Origin: Sphingomonadales bacterium
Lineage (GTDB): Bacteria > Bacteroidota > Bacteroidia > Chitinophagales > Chitinophagaceae
Direction of reading: 5' to 3'
DNA: 64,000 nucleotides
NCBI GenBank assembly: GCA_016872155.1
Contig: VHBB01000001.1
Location: forward strand, 253,587-317,586
The notes beneath the pieces are model-generated. The model had not been told where the DNA came from and made no database searches. It saw only the letters and a list, made by a program, of their open reading frames with translations. Position 1 is the first letter of the stretch. Each line of letters opens with the position of its first letter. Positions 52,961 through 61,732 of this stretch are shown here, piece by piece. The translations under genes were made by a program, and so were the position numbers.

Positions 52961-52979
52961 TCATTAAAATTGAATTGCT

Positions 52980-54434
52980 ATGAAACGTATTATAATACAA
53001 ACTAGAGTAATGCTATCAGCCTTGCTGCTGCTAGCCATTATAGGAACCGGTTGCAAGAAAGAAAATCTTATTCCGATTCCTCAGACCGCATTGTCGGATG
53101 CTACCTCTTTTTCTTCTCCTCAGCGGATTGCCCAACAAGTTTTTGGAGTTTACTCCGCTGCTAAAAGTGGCCAATTTCTCGGAGGCCGCGCTATGATTTA
53201 TCAAGATGTGCGCGGAGAGGACTGGATTAATGTTACTACTAACGGGGTTACAGCATTGGGAGTTTGGAACTTTTCTATTACAGAGGGCGATAATCAGGTA
53301 GAAAACTATTGGGCTGCCGGGTACGCTGCTATTAATCGAGCCAATGTCGTATTAGAGGGAATAGATGCTAATGCCTCGGTTATTCCAGCAACGTTGGCTA
53401 CTAAGTATAAGGCCGAGGTACGCTTTATTCGTGCCTTGTCTTATTTCTACTTGCAAAGCTTATATGCGCGTCGTCCGTTTAATGCCGACAACGGCGCTAG
53501 TTTGAGCATTCCTCTTCGTTTGACGGCTAATAAAGGTTCTGCTGGAGCCTCTCTGGCTCGTGCTACGCAGACTGCCGTATTTAGTCAAATTCTAGAAGAT
53601 TTGAATTTCGCAGAGCAGAACCTTCCTGCAACCTATGGAGCTGCCGCCGGTGATAGTAACGTGGTTCGTGCGCATAAAAATGCCGCCGTTGCTATGAAAA
53701 TGCGCGTATACATGCACATGAATCGCTGGAGTGATGTAATTACAGAAGGTAATAAAATCGTTTCCACTACGACGCCTTTCCAATCTACTTCAAACATCAA
53801 TCATCGTTTAGCTGCTACAGCGCTTGCTCCTTTCAGAACCCCCTACACTAGTACCGAGAATATTTTCAGCATGCCAATGAATGTTACTAATTCTCCTGGC
53901 ACTCAAAACGGACTCGGCGGTTATTGGACCAATGAGTTTGGTCTTAATTCTGCTGGCATCTTGGGTAGCACTCTCTTTCCGGCCACAGATGCACGAAGGA
54001 CTAATTTTTTAACACCTGCAGCCGGTACTACACCTGCGCGCTGGACTAAGTTTAATGATGACCTGAACAACTATGTTCCCGTTATTCGTTATGCAGAGGT
54101 GTTATTGAATCTCGCGGAGGCTCTGGCCCGTCAAGCTGCAAATCCCGCTGTAGATTCTAGAGCAGTAGCTTTACTCAATGCGGTACGTAATCGTGCTGAT
54201 GCTTCAGTAAGCTGGGCTCCAGCTACTAAAACTGAATTGATCGATGCGATTTTGCTCGAGCGGCGCATTGAACTGTTAGGAGAGGGCTTCCGGTCCTTGG
54301 ATATTATGCGGTTGGGGATCGATTTTCCTGCTAAGGCTTCGGTAAGTTCTGTTTCAAGTACTTCCCTGAGTTATGTTTGGCCTATACCTGCCACTGAATT
54401 GCAATTGAATTCTTTGATGGTGCGTAATAACTAA
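52980..54434 (+). CDS. SusD/RagB-family nutrient-binding lipoprotein
   Basis: A 484-residue surface lipoprotein that caps the SusC partner encoded just upstream. The lipobox is LLAIIGTGC after the signal helix. SusD-like features are ISEGDNQ-type helices (here ITEGDNQVENYWAAGYAAINRANVVLEG), the TPR-like YKAEVRFIRALSYFYLQSLY, VIRYAEVLLNLAEALARQA and the final LLERRIELLGEGFRSLDIMR. A strong terminator follows 22 bp after the stop, so the operon is just these two genes. Confidence 0.94.
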   Translation: MKRIIIQTRVMLSALLLLAIIGTGCKKENLIPIPQTALSDATSFSSPQRIAQQVFGVYSAAKSGQFLGGRAMIYQDVRGEDWINVTTNGVTALGVWNFSITEGDNQVENYWAAGYAAINRANVVLEGIDANASVIPATLATKYKAEVRFIRALSYFYLQSLYARRPFNADNGASLSIPLRLTANKGSAGASLARATQTAVFSQILEDLNFAEQNLPATYGAAAGDSNVVRAHKNAAVAMKMRVYMHMNRWSDVITEGNKIVSTTTPFQSTSNINHRLAATALAPFRTPYTSTENIFSMPMNVTNSPGTQNGLGGYWTNEFGLNSAGILGSTLFPATDARRTNFLTPAAGTTPARWTKFNDDLNNYVPVIRYAEVLLNLAEALARQAANPAVDSRAVALLNAVRNRADASVSWAPATKTELIDAILLERRIELLGEGFRSLDIMRLGIDFPAKASVSSVSSTSLSYVWPIPATELQLNSLMVRNN

Positions 54435-54456
54435 TAGAGAGTATTTTTTTCCGCAA

Positions 54457-54486
54457 GGGGGCTCCAATCGTGAGCCCCCTTTTTTT
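54457..54486 (+). terminator. Rho-independent terminator after the SusC/SusD operon
   Basis: GGGGGCTC (54457-54464) and GAGCCCCC (54472-54479) form an 8-bp perfect GC-rich stem with a 7-nt loop, followed by seven T. It lies 23 bp after the SusD stop codon. Confidence 0.92.
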
Positions 54487-54672
54487 CATTGCCCGGTACG
54501 TATATCTTTTTACCCCCTTTTGATCACTGATCGCCTTGTTTACCATGCGCTTTGCTACGTCTTGTGCACTTATCGCTCGATATTGTGTCTAGTGGTATCA
54601 GTAAAAACATCTTACCATTTGTTTTAGTAGGTCACGTCTCGATCAATTCATTAATTTTGTAATTACGAATCT

Positions 54673-55044
54673 ATGGTTATGCAGCATAATTTTTTAGTTA
54701 CTTTCTTATTTGTTTTATTTAGTTGCTTATCTGCCAGTAAAAAAGCACAAGCAAATTTTACGGGTCAATACGTAGAGAAGTGTAAAGGATTAATGCAAAT
54801 CTATACAAAGAGACAATTAAAAGATACTGTACTTAATGCAAAACTTGTTTCCTTTAAGAGGGTAAAATCAACAGCATTCGTATCCCCACCGGTAAGACCA
54901 ACCGTTTCTCTACGGGCAGATTATAATTTATCTCATCTGGGGTTTATCTGCAGGCAAGAATGGAAATTCGAAAAGAAAACCAAGCTGCCTCTCAGACTCA
55001 GGGTAGGTTCACTCGAGTATGTAAATGGGCTAGAGGGCAAGTGA
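54673..55044 (+). CDS. small secreted protein of unknown function
   Basis: A 123-residue protein with an N-terminal hydrophobic signal ([20 protein letters not shown]), possibly a lipoprotein with Cys at 18. The mature part is basic and contains two cysteines ([22 protein letters not shown]). No family is recognised. A TAATTTTG element at 54652-54659 just upstream fits a -7 box. It is the first gene of the AT-rich accessory stretch. Confidence 0.5.
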   Translation: MVMQHNFLVTFLFVLFSCLSASKKAQANFTGQYVEKCKGLMQIYTKRQLKDTVLNAKLVSFKRVKSTAFVSPPVRPTVSLRADYNLSHLGFICRQEWKFEKKTKLPLRLRVGSLEYVNGLEGK

Positions 55045-55063
55045 GCAAGAATTTTTTAAGATT

Positions 55064-55675
55064 TTACCAAGGTACACCCGCTACGGGCACACTAAAAAGT
55101 ACAGCAAGGCTAAATAGAGCTATAATGATAGCGCCAAGAACAACAGCGAATTTTAACTTTTGAGCGCGAATGACCGACGTAATACCAAGCATGAATAAGG
55201 CAATTGCCAACAGCGCGGTCAGCATTTGAAGCCTATCACTATATTCATTTAGGGTTTCGGATTCATTTAGAAATTCAAGCGCCCTGTCGAATGCTTCTCC
55301 TTGGGGCACATATAATGTATCCATGTATGCTTTACACTCAGCCAGCTGGCTTTCCGGCTTTTCTGCAAGAATAGGTAATGCCAGTTCAAATAATTCAGCT
55401 GAGCCCGCTGAGTAGCCTGAATAAATATTGCCGCCTTTGCTAAGTGTTGTTTGCTTATCTGCCCATACAACCATATCGGTTCTGTATTTGAGCTCTGAGG
55501 TTAGATACATGTTGTGAGATTCATTAAGCCCCTGCATATAGGCAGACAAGGCCTTACTAGATCCATCACCATGCAGTGACGATTGAACTCCTGCCCATGC
55601 AGTGATAACAGAGATGATACCAAGCATTACGACAGTAGCGATTTCTTGCGTGAGTAATCTTATAATTTTATCCAT
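55064..55675 (-). CDS. membrane protein with a large extracytoplasmic loop, unknown function
   Basis: A 203-residue protein with an N-terminal helix (ATVVMLGIISVITAWAGV), a mostly helical soluble middle of about 110 residues, and two C-terminal helices (LLAIALFMLGITSVIRA; FAVVLGAIIIALFSLAVLF). The layout resembles a four-helix-bundle sensor-like module, but no output domain is present. I do not recognise the family. It follows the PrsW-type gene on the same strand (36-bp gap). Confidence 0.6.
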   Translation of the reverse strand: MDKIIRLLTQEIATVVMLGIISVITAWAGVQSSLHGDGSSKALSAYMQGLNESHNMYLTSELKYRTDMVVWADKQTTLSKGGNIYSGYSAGSAELFELALPILAEKPESQLAECKAYMDTLYVPQGEAFDRALEFLNESETLNEYSDRLQMLTALLAIALFMLGITSVIRAQKLKFAVVLGAIIIALFSLAVLFSVPVAGVPW

Positions 55676-55711
55676 GATTCTTAAATAGTTTATAAATTTT
55701 CAATTTCGAAT

Positions 55712-56425
55712 TTAAGTAGAAATCGTAGCTAGGCTGCTATCTTTTTCTAAGTGCTTTTTTATTTTATAGAAACCGATGCGCCATAGTTTTATTACAAACC
55801 AGCCAAAAATGATTAAAAGAATTAAGAAAATTAAAATGCTAGTATTGGCCATACTGGCCGCAATGTAGAAAAGTAGAAAATCATAAATCCCGTGAAATAA
55901 GATCGGGACCCACAGCGATTTGAATAAATAAATGCGTCGTTCATTACCCTCATGAAAGCGGGCTAAAGAAAAATAATACCCCATTAATACACCATCAAAG
56001 CCATGTCCGGGAACGGCTAATACCGCTCTTGCAACTGCAACCTCCATTCCCCCATCCATAACGTATAAAATATTTTCTATTAAGGCAAAGCCAAGTGAGA
56101 CAAAAACAGCATACACTATTCCATCGTAGTGATGATTTAACTCCTTACTTTTCCAAATAAGAAGATAAAGCAAGGTAAACTTGGCAATCTCTTCTGGTAT
56201 GGCTGCCTCAAAAAAAGATTCGTGAAATGATACTAGCAAATCTCCTTGAAAAAGAAAAGAGAGCTTGGAAAGCGGAAAAGACATTGCCAGCGAAATGGGA
56301 ATACTTATAAAGCCTCCCAAGAGGCATTTGGCCAGTAAGGCCAATGGCTCTTTCTCATGGTCCTTTTGAAAAATCATATACAGAAATATGACCACGGGAA
56401 AAGCAGAAGCAATCAGCAGTACCAT
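55712..56425 (-). CDS. PrsW-family intramembrane metalloprotease
   Basis: A 237-residue polytopic membrane protease. PrsW relatives cut anti-sigma factors within the membrane. The catalytic EExxK motif reads AAIPEEIAKFTLL. Further family blocks are YDGIVYAVFVSLGFALIENILYV, VPGHGFDGVLMGYYFSLAR and LFHGIYDFLLFY, supplying the His and Asp residues. About seven to eight helices. No sigma/anti-sigma pair lies nearby, so the substrate is unknown. Confidence 0.85.
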   Translation of the reverse strand: MVLLIASAFPVVIFLYMIFQKDHEKEPLALLAKCLLGGFISIPISLAMSFPLSKLSFLFQGDLLVSFHESFFEAAIPEEIAKFTLLYLLIWKSKELNHHYDGIVYAVFVSLGFALIENILYVMDGGMEVAVARAVLAVPGHGFDGVLMGYYFSLARFHEGNERRIYLFKSLWVPILFHGIYDFLLFYIAASMANTSILIFLILLIIFGWFVIKLWRIGFYKIKKHLEKDSSLATIST

Positions 56426-56488
56426 AGTATATTGTTTATGCTGACATTTTCGAAGAATGAACCCATAATTATCGGGGTAATAACTTCG

Positions 56489-56815
56489 TTAGGCTTCTTC
56501 TTTGGGTTCGGCACCATACTTGTTCTCGCCTTTAGTTCCTTCGGTGCAGGCCAAAATGAAATTATAAATTGGGATAAGTATAAACCAGCCACTTTTATCA
56601 ACATCATGCATTCTTCTAACGCTGACAGCAATTGATGGAATTAAAACTGCTAACGTGTAAATAGTAGCGGCTTTGGGAACCAGCAGTAGCCCGCAAATAA
56701 AGCCAACAGCAAACGAAACGATTATATTAAATAAAACGAACATCCAATACTCTTTTCTGCTTGCTCGTCCGCTAAAGGTTGCATAGTTCCGAAGAACGTT
56801 CAAATAGTAATTCAT
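56489..56815 (-). CDS. DUF805 family membrane protein
   Basis: A 108-residue membrane protein of the YhaH/DUF805 family. It opens with YYLNVLRNYATFSGRASRKEYW, followed by a helical pair and AVLIPSIAVSVRRMHDVDKSGWF, the family signature, and ends with an acidic tail. Function is not defined. It lies 63 bp upstream of the PrsW-type gene on the same strand. Confidence 0.9.
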   Translation of the reverse strand: MNYYLNVLRNYATFSGRASRKEYWMFVLFNIIVSFAVGFICGLLLVPKAATIYTLAVLIPSIAVSVRRMHDVDKSGWFILIPIYNFILACTEGTKGENKYGAEPKEEA

Positions 56816-57072
56816 AGTCGTTTGGTTTTAATTTTTATCAAATTACGTGAAAAATCCCTACAAACTATCATTACAGCTAGAGTAGAGATTGATAATTTTA
56901 AACCGGCTTGGGCGTCAACAACTCCAATAGTCATGTGCACAATCTCTTGTTCGTCAATACTATATGTAAAACTATCCTTACAAGAATATCTCTATCTCTT
57001 ACTTTGATGTCTTAAAATAGAAAAATAGTAATTTACAGCAACATCTATATGTGGCTTAATAAAATAATTATC

Positions 57073-57882
57073 ATGCAACGCTTATATCTGCTTTGCTTTA
57101 CGCTGGTTGTTTTTTCTTCTTCTTCTTGTAAAATAAATGTGCTATCTGGGAAAAAGCAAATGATACTAATACCCGAGGCTGTGCTACAAAGTATGGCTTC
57201 GGAGGAATATCAAAGTTTCTTAACTGAAAATAAGGTAATTACTTCTACTAAGAGTGTGGACGTACAGCTCGTCAATCGTGTCAGCGTTAACGTCATTGAC
57301 GCTGTAAAAAAATATTACCAAGACGCTGGATTGACCGATCACTTGAACGGCTTTAACTGGGAAGTCAATTTAGTTGATGATAGTGCCGCGAATGCTTGGT
57401 GTATGCCAGGAGGAAAAATAGTCGTTCATACAGGATTATTGCCCATTTCAAAAAATGATGCAGGTTTAGCTGTAATTATCGGGCATGAAGTGTCGCATGC
57501 CTTATTGAAGCATGGAAATCAACGGATGAGTCAGGGTATTTTACAACTGATGGGGGAGCTTGCTGTAGAGGTGGCTGTCGCAAACAAGCCGCAAGAAACA
57601 CAGGATTTATTTCTTGGCGCCTACGGCATTGGTACAGATTTGGGGGCCTTACTCCCCTTTTCAAGAAAGCATGAGCTCGAGGCAGATCGCTATGGGTTGA
57701 TTTTTGCCGCATTAGCCGGTTATGATCCACAGGAGGCAATTCCATTATGGGAAAGAATGAAGAAGGCTTCGGAAGGAGAGGAGTCCTTCGAGTTTTTAAG
57801 CACCCATCCTCATGAAAGTAAACGAATTAGGCATTTTCAAAAAATTATGCCCGAGGCATTGAGCTACTATAAAAAAACTTAA
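57073..57882 (+). CDS. M48 family zinc metallopeptidase lipoprotein
   Basis: A periplasmic or outer-membrane-anchored M48 protease. The ATG at 57073 (24 bases inside the longest frame) gives a lipoprotein signal, LCFTLVVFSSSSC. The zinc motif HEVSHALLKH (HExxH) and the downstream Glu in KHELEADRYGL are intact. DDSAANAWCMPGGKIVVHTG and STHPHESKRIRHF also match the family. Relatives (BepA, LoiP, YcaL) handle outer-membrane protein quality control. At 269 residues it is of normal length. Confidence 0.92.
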   Translation: MQRLYLLCFTLVVFSSSSCKINVLSGKKQMILIPEAVLQSMASEEYQSFLTENKVITSTKSVDVQLVNRVSVNVIDAVKKYYQDAGLTDHLNGFNWEVNLVDDSAANAWCMPGGKIVVHTGLLPISKNDAGLAVIIGHEVSHALLKHGNQRMSQGILQLMGELAVEVAVANKPQETQDLFLGAYGIGTDLGALLPFSRKHELEADRYGLIFAALAGYDPQEAIPLWERMKKASEGEESFEFLSTHPHESKRIRHFQKIMPEALSYYKKT

Positions 57883-57963
57883 TATAAGGAATGCTGCTAT
57901 AAAGAATCACAAGTATAAGAATATGCTTTATATTTAATTATTCTAAATCTTCAAAACATTTTT

Positions 57964-58749
57964 ATGAAAACCCCCACGTTGCGAATAGTTACAATTGCCT
58001 TTCTTTTATTGTTGTCTTTCGTGTCATTTTCACAGCAATGGCAGCAAGTTGGCAAAGTAGGAGAATGGTCAACTACTATTGATGTTATTGCCATGAATGG
58101 TTTTTTATACAGTATCGAGAAAGATGGCACTCTTTTTAAGTCAGATAAGAATGGCAATCATCAGCAAGTTTGAGAAAAGGGCTTTTTTGATAATGTCCAA
58201 TTCTTAGTAGGCCTCAACAATGAAATTTGGACGATCGAAGATGGAACGCTTTTCCGTCATAATTCTACTTCTGGCAATTGGCAGTCAGTTGGATCAGAGG
58301 GCGAGTATGAAAATACCATTGCTATCGCTGCTTTGGATGGTAAGTTGTACTCAGTTGAGGCAGATGGGACACTCTATGAAACTAAAATAGATGGAAGCTG
58401 GCGCCAAATCGGTGATGCCGGAGAATTTGAAAATCTTGAGTTATTGGTTGCCATGGGAGGTTTTCTTTGGACGGTAGAAAGTGGTACGCTTTATAAAACA
58501 AGCGTAAAAGCTATGCAGTGGCAGCAGGTTGGGCAAGTTGGAGAGTGGAAAGAAACAATTGGGATGACGGCGAGCAATGGGTTTATTTGGAGCGTGGAAG
58601 CCGATGGCACACTTTTTAAAACCGACATGAACGGACAACACACGCAAGTCGGTCCGAGTGGCGATATGAAGTCTGTTGAATTTATAGTTGCAATGGATGG
58701 CTTTTTTTACGTGGTAGAAAATGGAACATTATATCGTACGAAGGGGTAG
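57964..58749 (+). pseudogene. secreted tectonin-like repeat protein interrupted by in-frame TGA
   Basis: After a signal peptide (IVTIAFLLLLSFVSFSQ) the frame encodes six repeats of 37-40 residues of the W-Q-Q-V-G-x-x-G-E-W type with SVEADGTLFKT ends. These form a tectonin-like beta propeller that may bind sugars or surfaces. A TGA at 58171-58173 (codon 70) replaces the conserved Gly of repeat 2 (HQQV-stop-EKG against WQQVGQVG). The same frame then continues to 58749. A single G-to-T change explains it. The whole frame would give 261 residues. TGA is used as a normal stop elsewhere in the window. The 3' end overlaps the convergent fusion gene by 43 bp. Confidence 0.82.
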
Positions 58750-60458
58750 CAATCTACGACTTGCTTAATAATTTTAAGCATTTTTTGGTTTGTCGCCTTG
58801 TCTTTTATTGCAATTCTTATCGTGTGCTTATCAAAGCTTTTTCCCATTGATGAAACATCGCGTAAGAATAGCCCCATGCGTTGACATTTTGATACTATGG
58901 TGGCTGCGGTTGGCCCATTAGTAGGTAGAAAGCATAGAATAAAATTGGCCTTACCCTCCAATACGCTTACTCCTTTAATTTTTAATAAACTTTTAGTGAA
59001 CGCTTTTCTTAGTAAATGAGTTTTTTCATAGCATTCTTCATAATATCGGTTTGCTTTTAATGCCTCTAATGCTGCAATTTGCGAGGGCAGGCTAACAGCC
59101 CATGGGGGTGAAATAGATCGTAGTTTTTCTAGCTGACTTGGACCGGCACAAAGGTAGGCTGCGCGAAGGCCACTTAATGCATATACCTTAGACATAGATT
59201 TACATATAACAACATTAGTTGTAGTCGCCGCAAACTTCTCAAGCGACTGCTTTTTGCCGCAATATTCGATATACGTTTCATCGATCCATATTCGAGTATA
59301 AGGAGGTATTTGGCTTAATACTTGCTGTAATTTTTTTGCTGATATATGTTGGCCCGTTGGGCTATTGGGGTTAACGAGTACAATTAAATCATAACTATTT
59401 TTTGCGATTTTTAGAAACTCCTTTAAATCTACTGTGTAGTTATTGGCTTTTACCAGGTTAATACGATCAACATGACATCCAATGATATTTTTTAGAACAT
59501 GAATATATTCCCCATAGGTAGGATCAAGAATTAAAACGCGTGATGCAGGCGAAAGCCATTCTCTAAATGCAAGAAAAATCAGATCGGAAGACCCAGCCCC
59601 TGACAATATGTTATAAGATTTTACCCCTCTTGCTTTAGCAACTCCATTGGCCATGCCCATACAGTCAGTCGGTGGTGAAGTTTTGCAAATCCAAGAAAAA
59701 TGGTTTTTCAATTTTTCTACTAATGGCGGAGCCGGATCGAACCAGGCATCAAGTACATCCGCATTTATAATCTCGTTTCTTCTGTTTAAGTTTTTAAATT
59801 CGACTCCAATAGCATCAAAAAATGCGCCACCATGATAGCATGTGGCAGGTTTAAAAAAATCGATCGGTAATTGCCATTTACAACGGTTCCTGAGGTTGGT
59901 AAATAAATTTTTAAATTTATTATCAACGAGTGTATTTAATTCATCGGTCTTCGCGTGAATTAAAGTGTATTTTACTTTTCCCGCTTTCACGATTTTTTTT
60001 GTGGCTGTAAAACCTAGTTTCAAATACATGTTTAATACTTCGGATCGTCCAATAGCGACGACGTTATTTCCGCCAAAGGACTGAATCCATCTAAAGGCAG
60101 CCCATAGTAGTGCAAGGGCAATGGGTTTACCTCGTTGTGTCTTAAGAACTGTCAATATTCTTATTTCGAATGTATCTTCATCAACGCTGAATGGTATTTC
60201 GCTTCGAGTAAAGTATTTATCTACCGAATACTTGTTATGGTCAGGGGGTGTAACGCTTACGAATCCAACAATCTCAGTTTGTATTTTCGCTACAAAATAT
60301 ATATTGAAAAGATCGAGATGATCCTGGAGGGTCATTTCTTTATTTGGCGTATGTTGTCTCAGCTCTGATGCGTAGACGTCGTGTCGCAGTCGATAAATTT
60401 TATCTCGATCATTTTTTGTCGCCAGTGAAATTTCGAGTAAATTATTTTTTTCCATCAT
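58707..60458 (-). CDS. GNAT-type acyltransferase fused to a class I/II aminotransferase
   Basis: A 583-residue two-domain protein. Residues 1-180 form a GNAT/autoinducer-synthase-like acyltransferase: DKIYRLRHDVYASELRQHTP, FEIRILTVLKTQRGKPIALAL and LGFTATKKIVKAGKVKYTLI. Residues 240-570 form a fold-type I PLP aminotransferase close to HisC. It shows LVNPNSPTGQHIS, IWIDETYIEYCG, the PLP Lys in CKSMSKVYALSGLRAAYL, and the Arg in HTIRIAIKD. Between them lies a conserved linker (CYHGGAFFDAIGVEF). The pairing suggests an amino-acid-derived small molecule that is aminated and acylated, but no pathway is known to me. It converges on the tectonin gene. Confidence 0.85.
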   Translation of the reverse strand: MMEKNNLLEISLATKNDRDKIYRLRHDVYASELRQHTPNKEMTLQDHLDLFNIYFVAKIQTEIVGFVSVTPPDHNKYSVDKYFTRSEIPFSVDEDTFEIRILTVLKTQRGKPIALALLWAAFRWIQSFGGNNVVAIGRSEVLNMYLKLGFTATKKIVKAGKVKYTLIHAKTDELNTLVDNKFKNLFTNLRNRCKWQLPIDFFKPATCYHGGAFFDAIGVEFKNLNRRNEIINADVLDAWFDPAPPLVEKLKNHFSWICKTSPPTDCMGMANGVAKARGVKSYNILSGAGSSDLIFLAFREWLSPASRVLILDPTYGEYIHVLKNIIGCHVDRINLVKANNYTVDLKEFLKIAKNSYDLIVLVNPNSPTGQHISAKKLQQVLSQIPPYTRIWIDETYIEYCGKKQSLEKFAATTTNVVICKSMSKVYALSGLRAAYLCAGPSQLEKLRSISPPWAVSLPSQIAALEALKANRYYEECYEKTHLLRKAFTKSLLKIKGVSVLEGKANFILCFLPTNGPTAATIVSKCQRMGLFLRDVSSMGKSFDKHTIRIAIKDKATNQKMLKIIKQVVDCYPFVRYNVPFSTT

Positions 60459-60660
60459 TCATTTATTTGCTACGCAGTTGATTATTTATACTCAGGGCTT
60501 TTGTGAAAAATCAACCTTTGCGCTTTGGGCATTAACACTAAAAAGGCCTCCAAAAAAAATGAATGAAAAAATGATCTTTTTCATTCTATTAAATTTGTTT
60601 GAATGTACTCTTATTTTTCTTTTTTTACCAAATTTTATAAATCTTACACACAAGACTTTA

Positions 60661-60695
60661 TAAAAAAGCCCCTATAAAATCTTTGTAGGGGCTTT
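60661..60695 (-). terminator. Rho-independent terminator
   Basis: AAAGCCCCTA (60665-60674) and TAGGGGCTTT (60686-60695) form a 10-bp perfect stem. On the minus strand it is followed by a run of T (plus-strand A at 60662-60667). It ends the leftward secreted-protein gene that stops at 60714. It could also act on rightward transcripts, with a shorter T run. Confidence 0.85.
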
Positions 60696-60713
60696 AACAT
60701 TAAAATCTCAACA

Positions 60714-61220
60714 TTAATTCATGAGGGTCGCCATCTGGGATGTGTCGTATACAATCCATTCTTCAGCAATTCTTCCATCTTTATTAAATCGATTTGCCTG
60801 AAAGACTACCACATCAACAGACTGTTCTCCTTTTGTGAACGTGACTGTTAAGTAGCTATATACATAATCTCCTTCGGTTCCATCTTTGAAATTAAAGTGG
60901 CTGCTCCACATAACATAGTCATCTTTTACCTTTGCTGTTATACCCGCTGCTGCAAACTGTCCTTGTAAGGCCACATTTTCATTGAGGGTTATTAGTTTGC
61001 CGTTATCATGAAATTTTGCTGTATCCGCATATCTTGCTCTGTATACAACAGAATCATAGCTTTCGATATCTTTAAAACTAGCTTTGATAACATCCATGTA
61101 AGCGGTACTATCATAACTTTCACCAAATTGATGAGGGTCAACGGCAGCTTTATTTTGAGCGCTTTGAGTACAAGAAACTACAGTAAGAGCAATGATAGCT
61201 GAGAGTACTAGGTTTTTCAT
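60714..61220 (-). CDS. lipoprotein with NTF2-like domain, unknown function
   Basis: A 168-residue lipoprotein with the lipobox IALTVVSC. The mature part fits a nuclear-transport-factor-2/SnoaL-type fold: a YADTAKFHDNGKLITLNEN cone strand, VMWSSHFNFKDG, and VVVFQANRFNKDGRIAEEWIVYD, which is a common ending of the family. No catalytic residues can be assigned. It is the last of three small exported proteins in a row on this strand and is followed by a strong terminator. Confidence 0.65.
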   Translation of the reverse strand: MKNLVLSAIIALTVVSCTQSAQNKAAVDPHQFGESYDSTAYMDVIKASFKDIESYDSVVYRARYADTAKFHDNGKLITLNENVALQGQFAAAGITAKVKDDYVMWSSHFNFKDGTEGDYVYSYLTVTFTKGEQSVDVVVFQANRFNKDGRIAEEWIVYDTSQMATLMN

Positions 61221-61261
61221 TTTTTGTTATTTGATGTTAATATTTAAATATCAGGTATAAG

Positions 61262-61645
61262 TTAGTCAGCAGCGTAAAATTTTCTATATAGCTGACCTGT
61301 GATAAAAACAGCATTATTGTTTTTATTTTTTTCTGCCCAGGCTTTAAATTTTGGGTGATCATGAATTACTTTATAGTCCTCTTCAGAAGTCCAATGACCT
61401 ATAGTACAGCTTCTATACGTTTTAGTGGTATCGGTAGCACTTAATTTCATATAGCTGTAATAGTTTTTCGGATATCCCATTTCAGCCATAATTGCGTTTA
61501 TTTCTTTTAAACTGGAGATATATGTTTTCTCCATCGCTTCATTTTTAATATCATAAAAATGTACAGAATTTATAGCTTTTTGGGCAGCAGCTGTCGTATT
61601 AAATCCAATGGCAGCAAGTAAAAGCAAGGGGATGATTTTTTTCAT
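61262..61645 (-). CDS. small secreted protein, single ferredoxin-like domain
   Basis: A 127-residue exported protein with a signal peptide (IIPLLLLAAIGFNTTAAA). The mature sequence (INSVHFYDIKNEAMEKTYIS then SLKEINAIMAEMGYP, ending in VFITGQLYRKFY) looks like one dimeric alpha/beta-barrel unit. It shows general likeness to the repeated unit of the next gene upstream. Function unknown. It lies 41 bp upstream of the NTF2-like gene. Confidence 0.55.
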   Translation of the reverse strand: MKKIIPLLLLAAIGFNTTAAAQKAINSVHFYDIKNEAMEKTYISSLKEINAIMAEMGYPKNYYSYMKLSATDTTKTYRSCTIGHWTSEEDYKVIHDHPKFKAWAEKNKNNNAVFITGQLYRKFYAAD

Positions 61646-61732
61646 TTTAGTTATTTAAGTTTCGTTAAAGATACTTGTTAAAATGGTTGGGTGAATTCTT
61701 TCTTTGGGGCAGTCAATCTTTATGTTGAACGA

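Noticed and set aside
56822..57007. 61-residue rightward frame between the DUF805 and M48 genes
   Set aside because: No family match or signal; the stretch is better read as the promoter region of the two divergent genes.
58171..58173. In-frame TGA read as selenocysteine, given selD nearby
   Set aside because: The position is a conserved glycine in the other repeats, no Cys homologue is expected there, no selA/selB is in view, and a one-base change from GGA is simpler.
60478..60663. 61-residue open frame with a hydrophobic C-terminal part
   Set aside because: The sequence has no recognisable start context, family match or coupling to a neighbour, and lies in an AT-rich gap where chance frames are common. 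The rest of the 255-bp gap shows only the terminator at 60661-60695.
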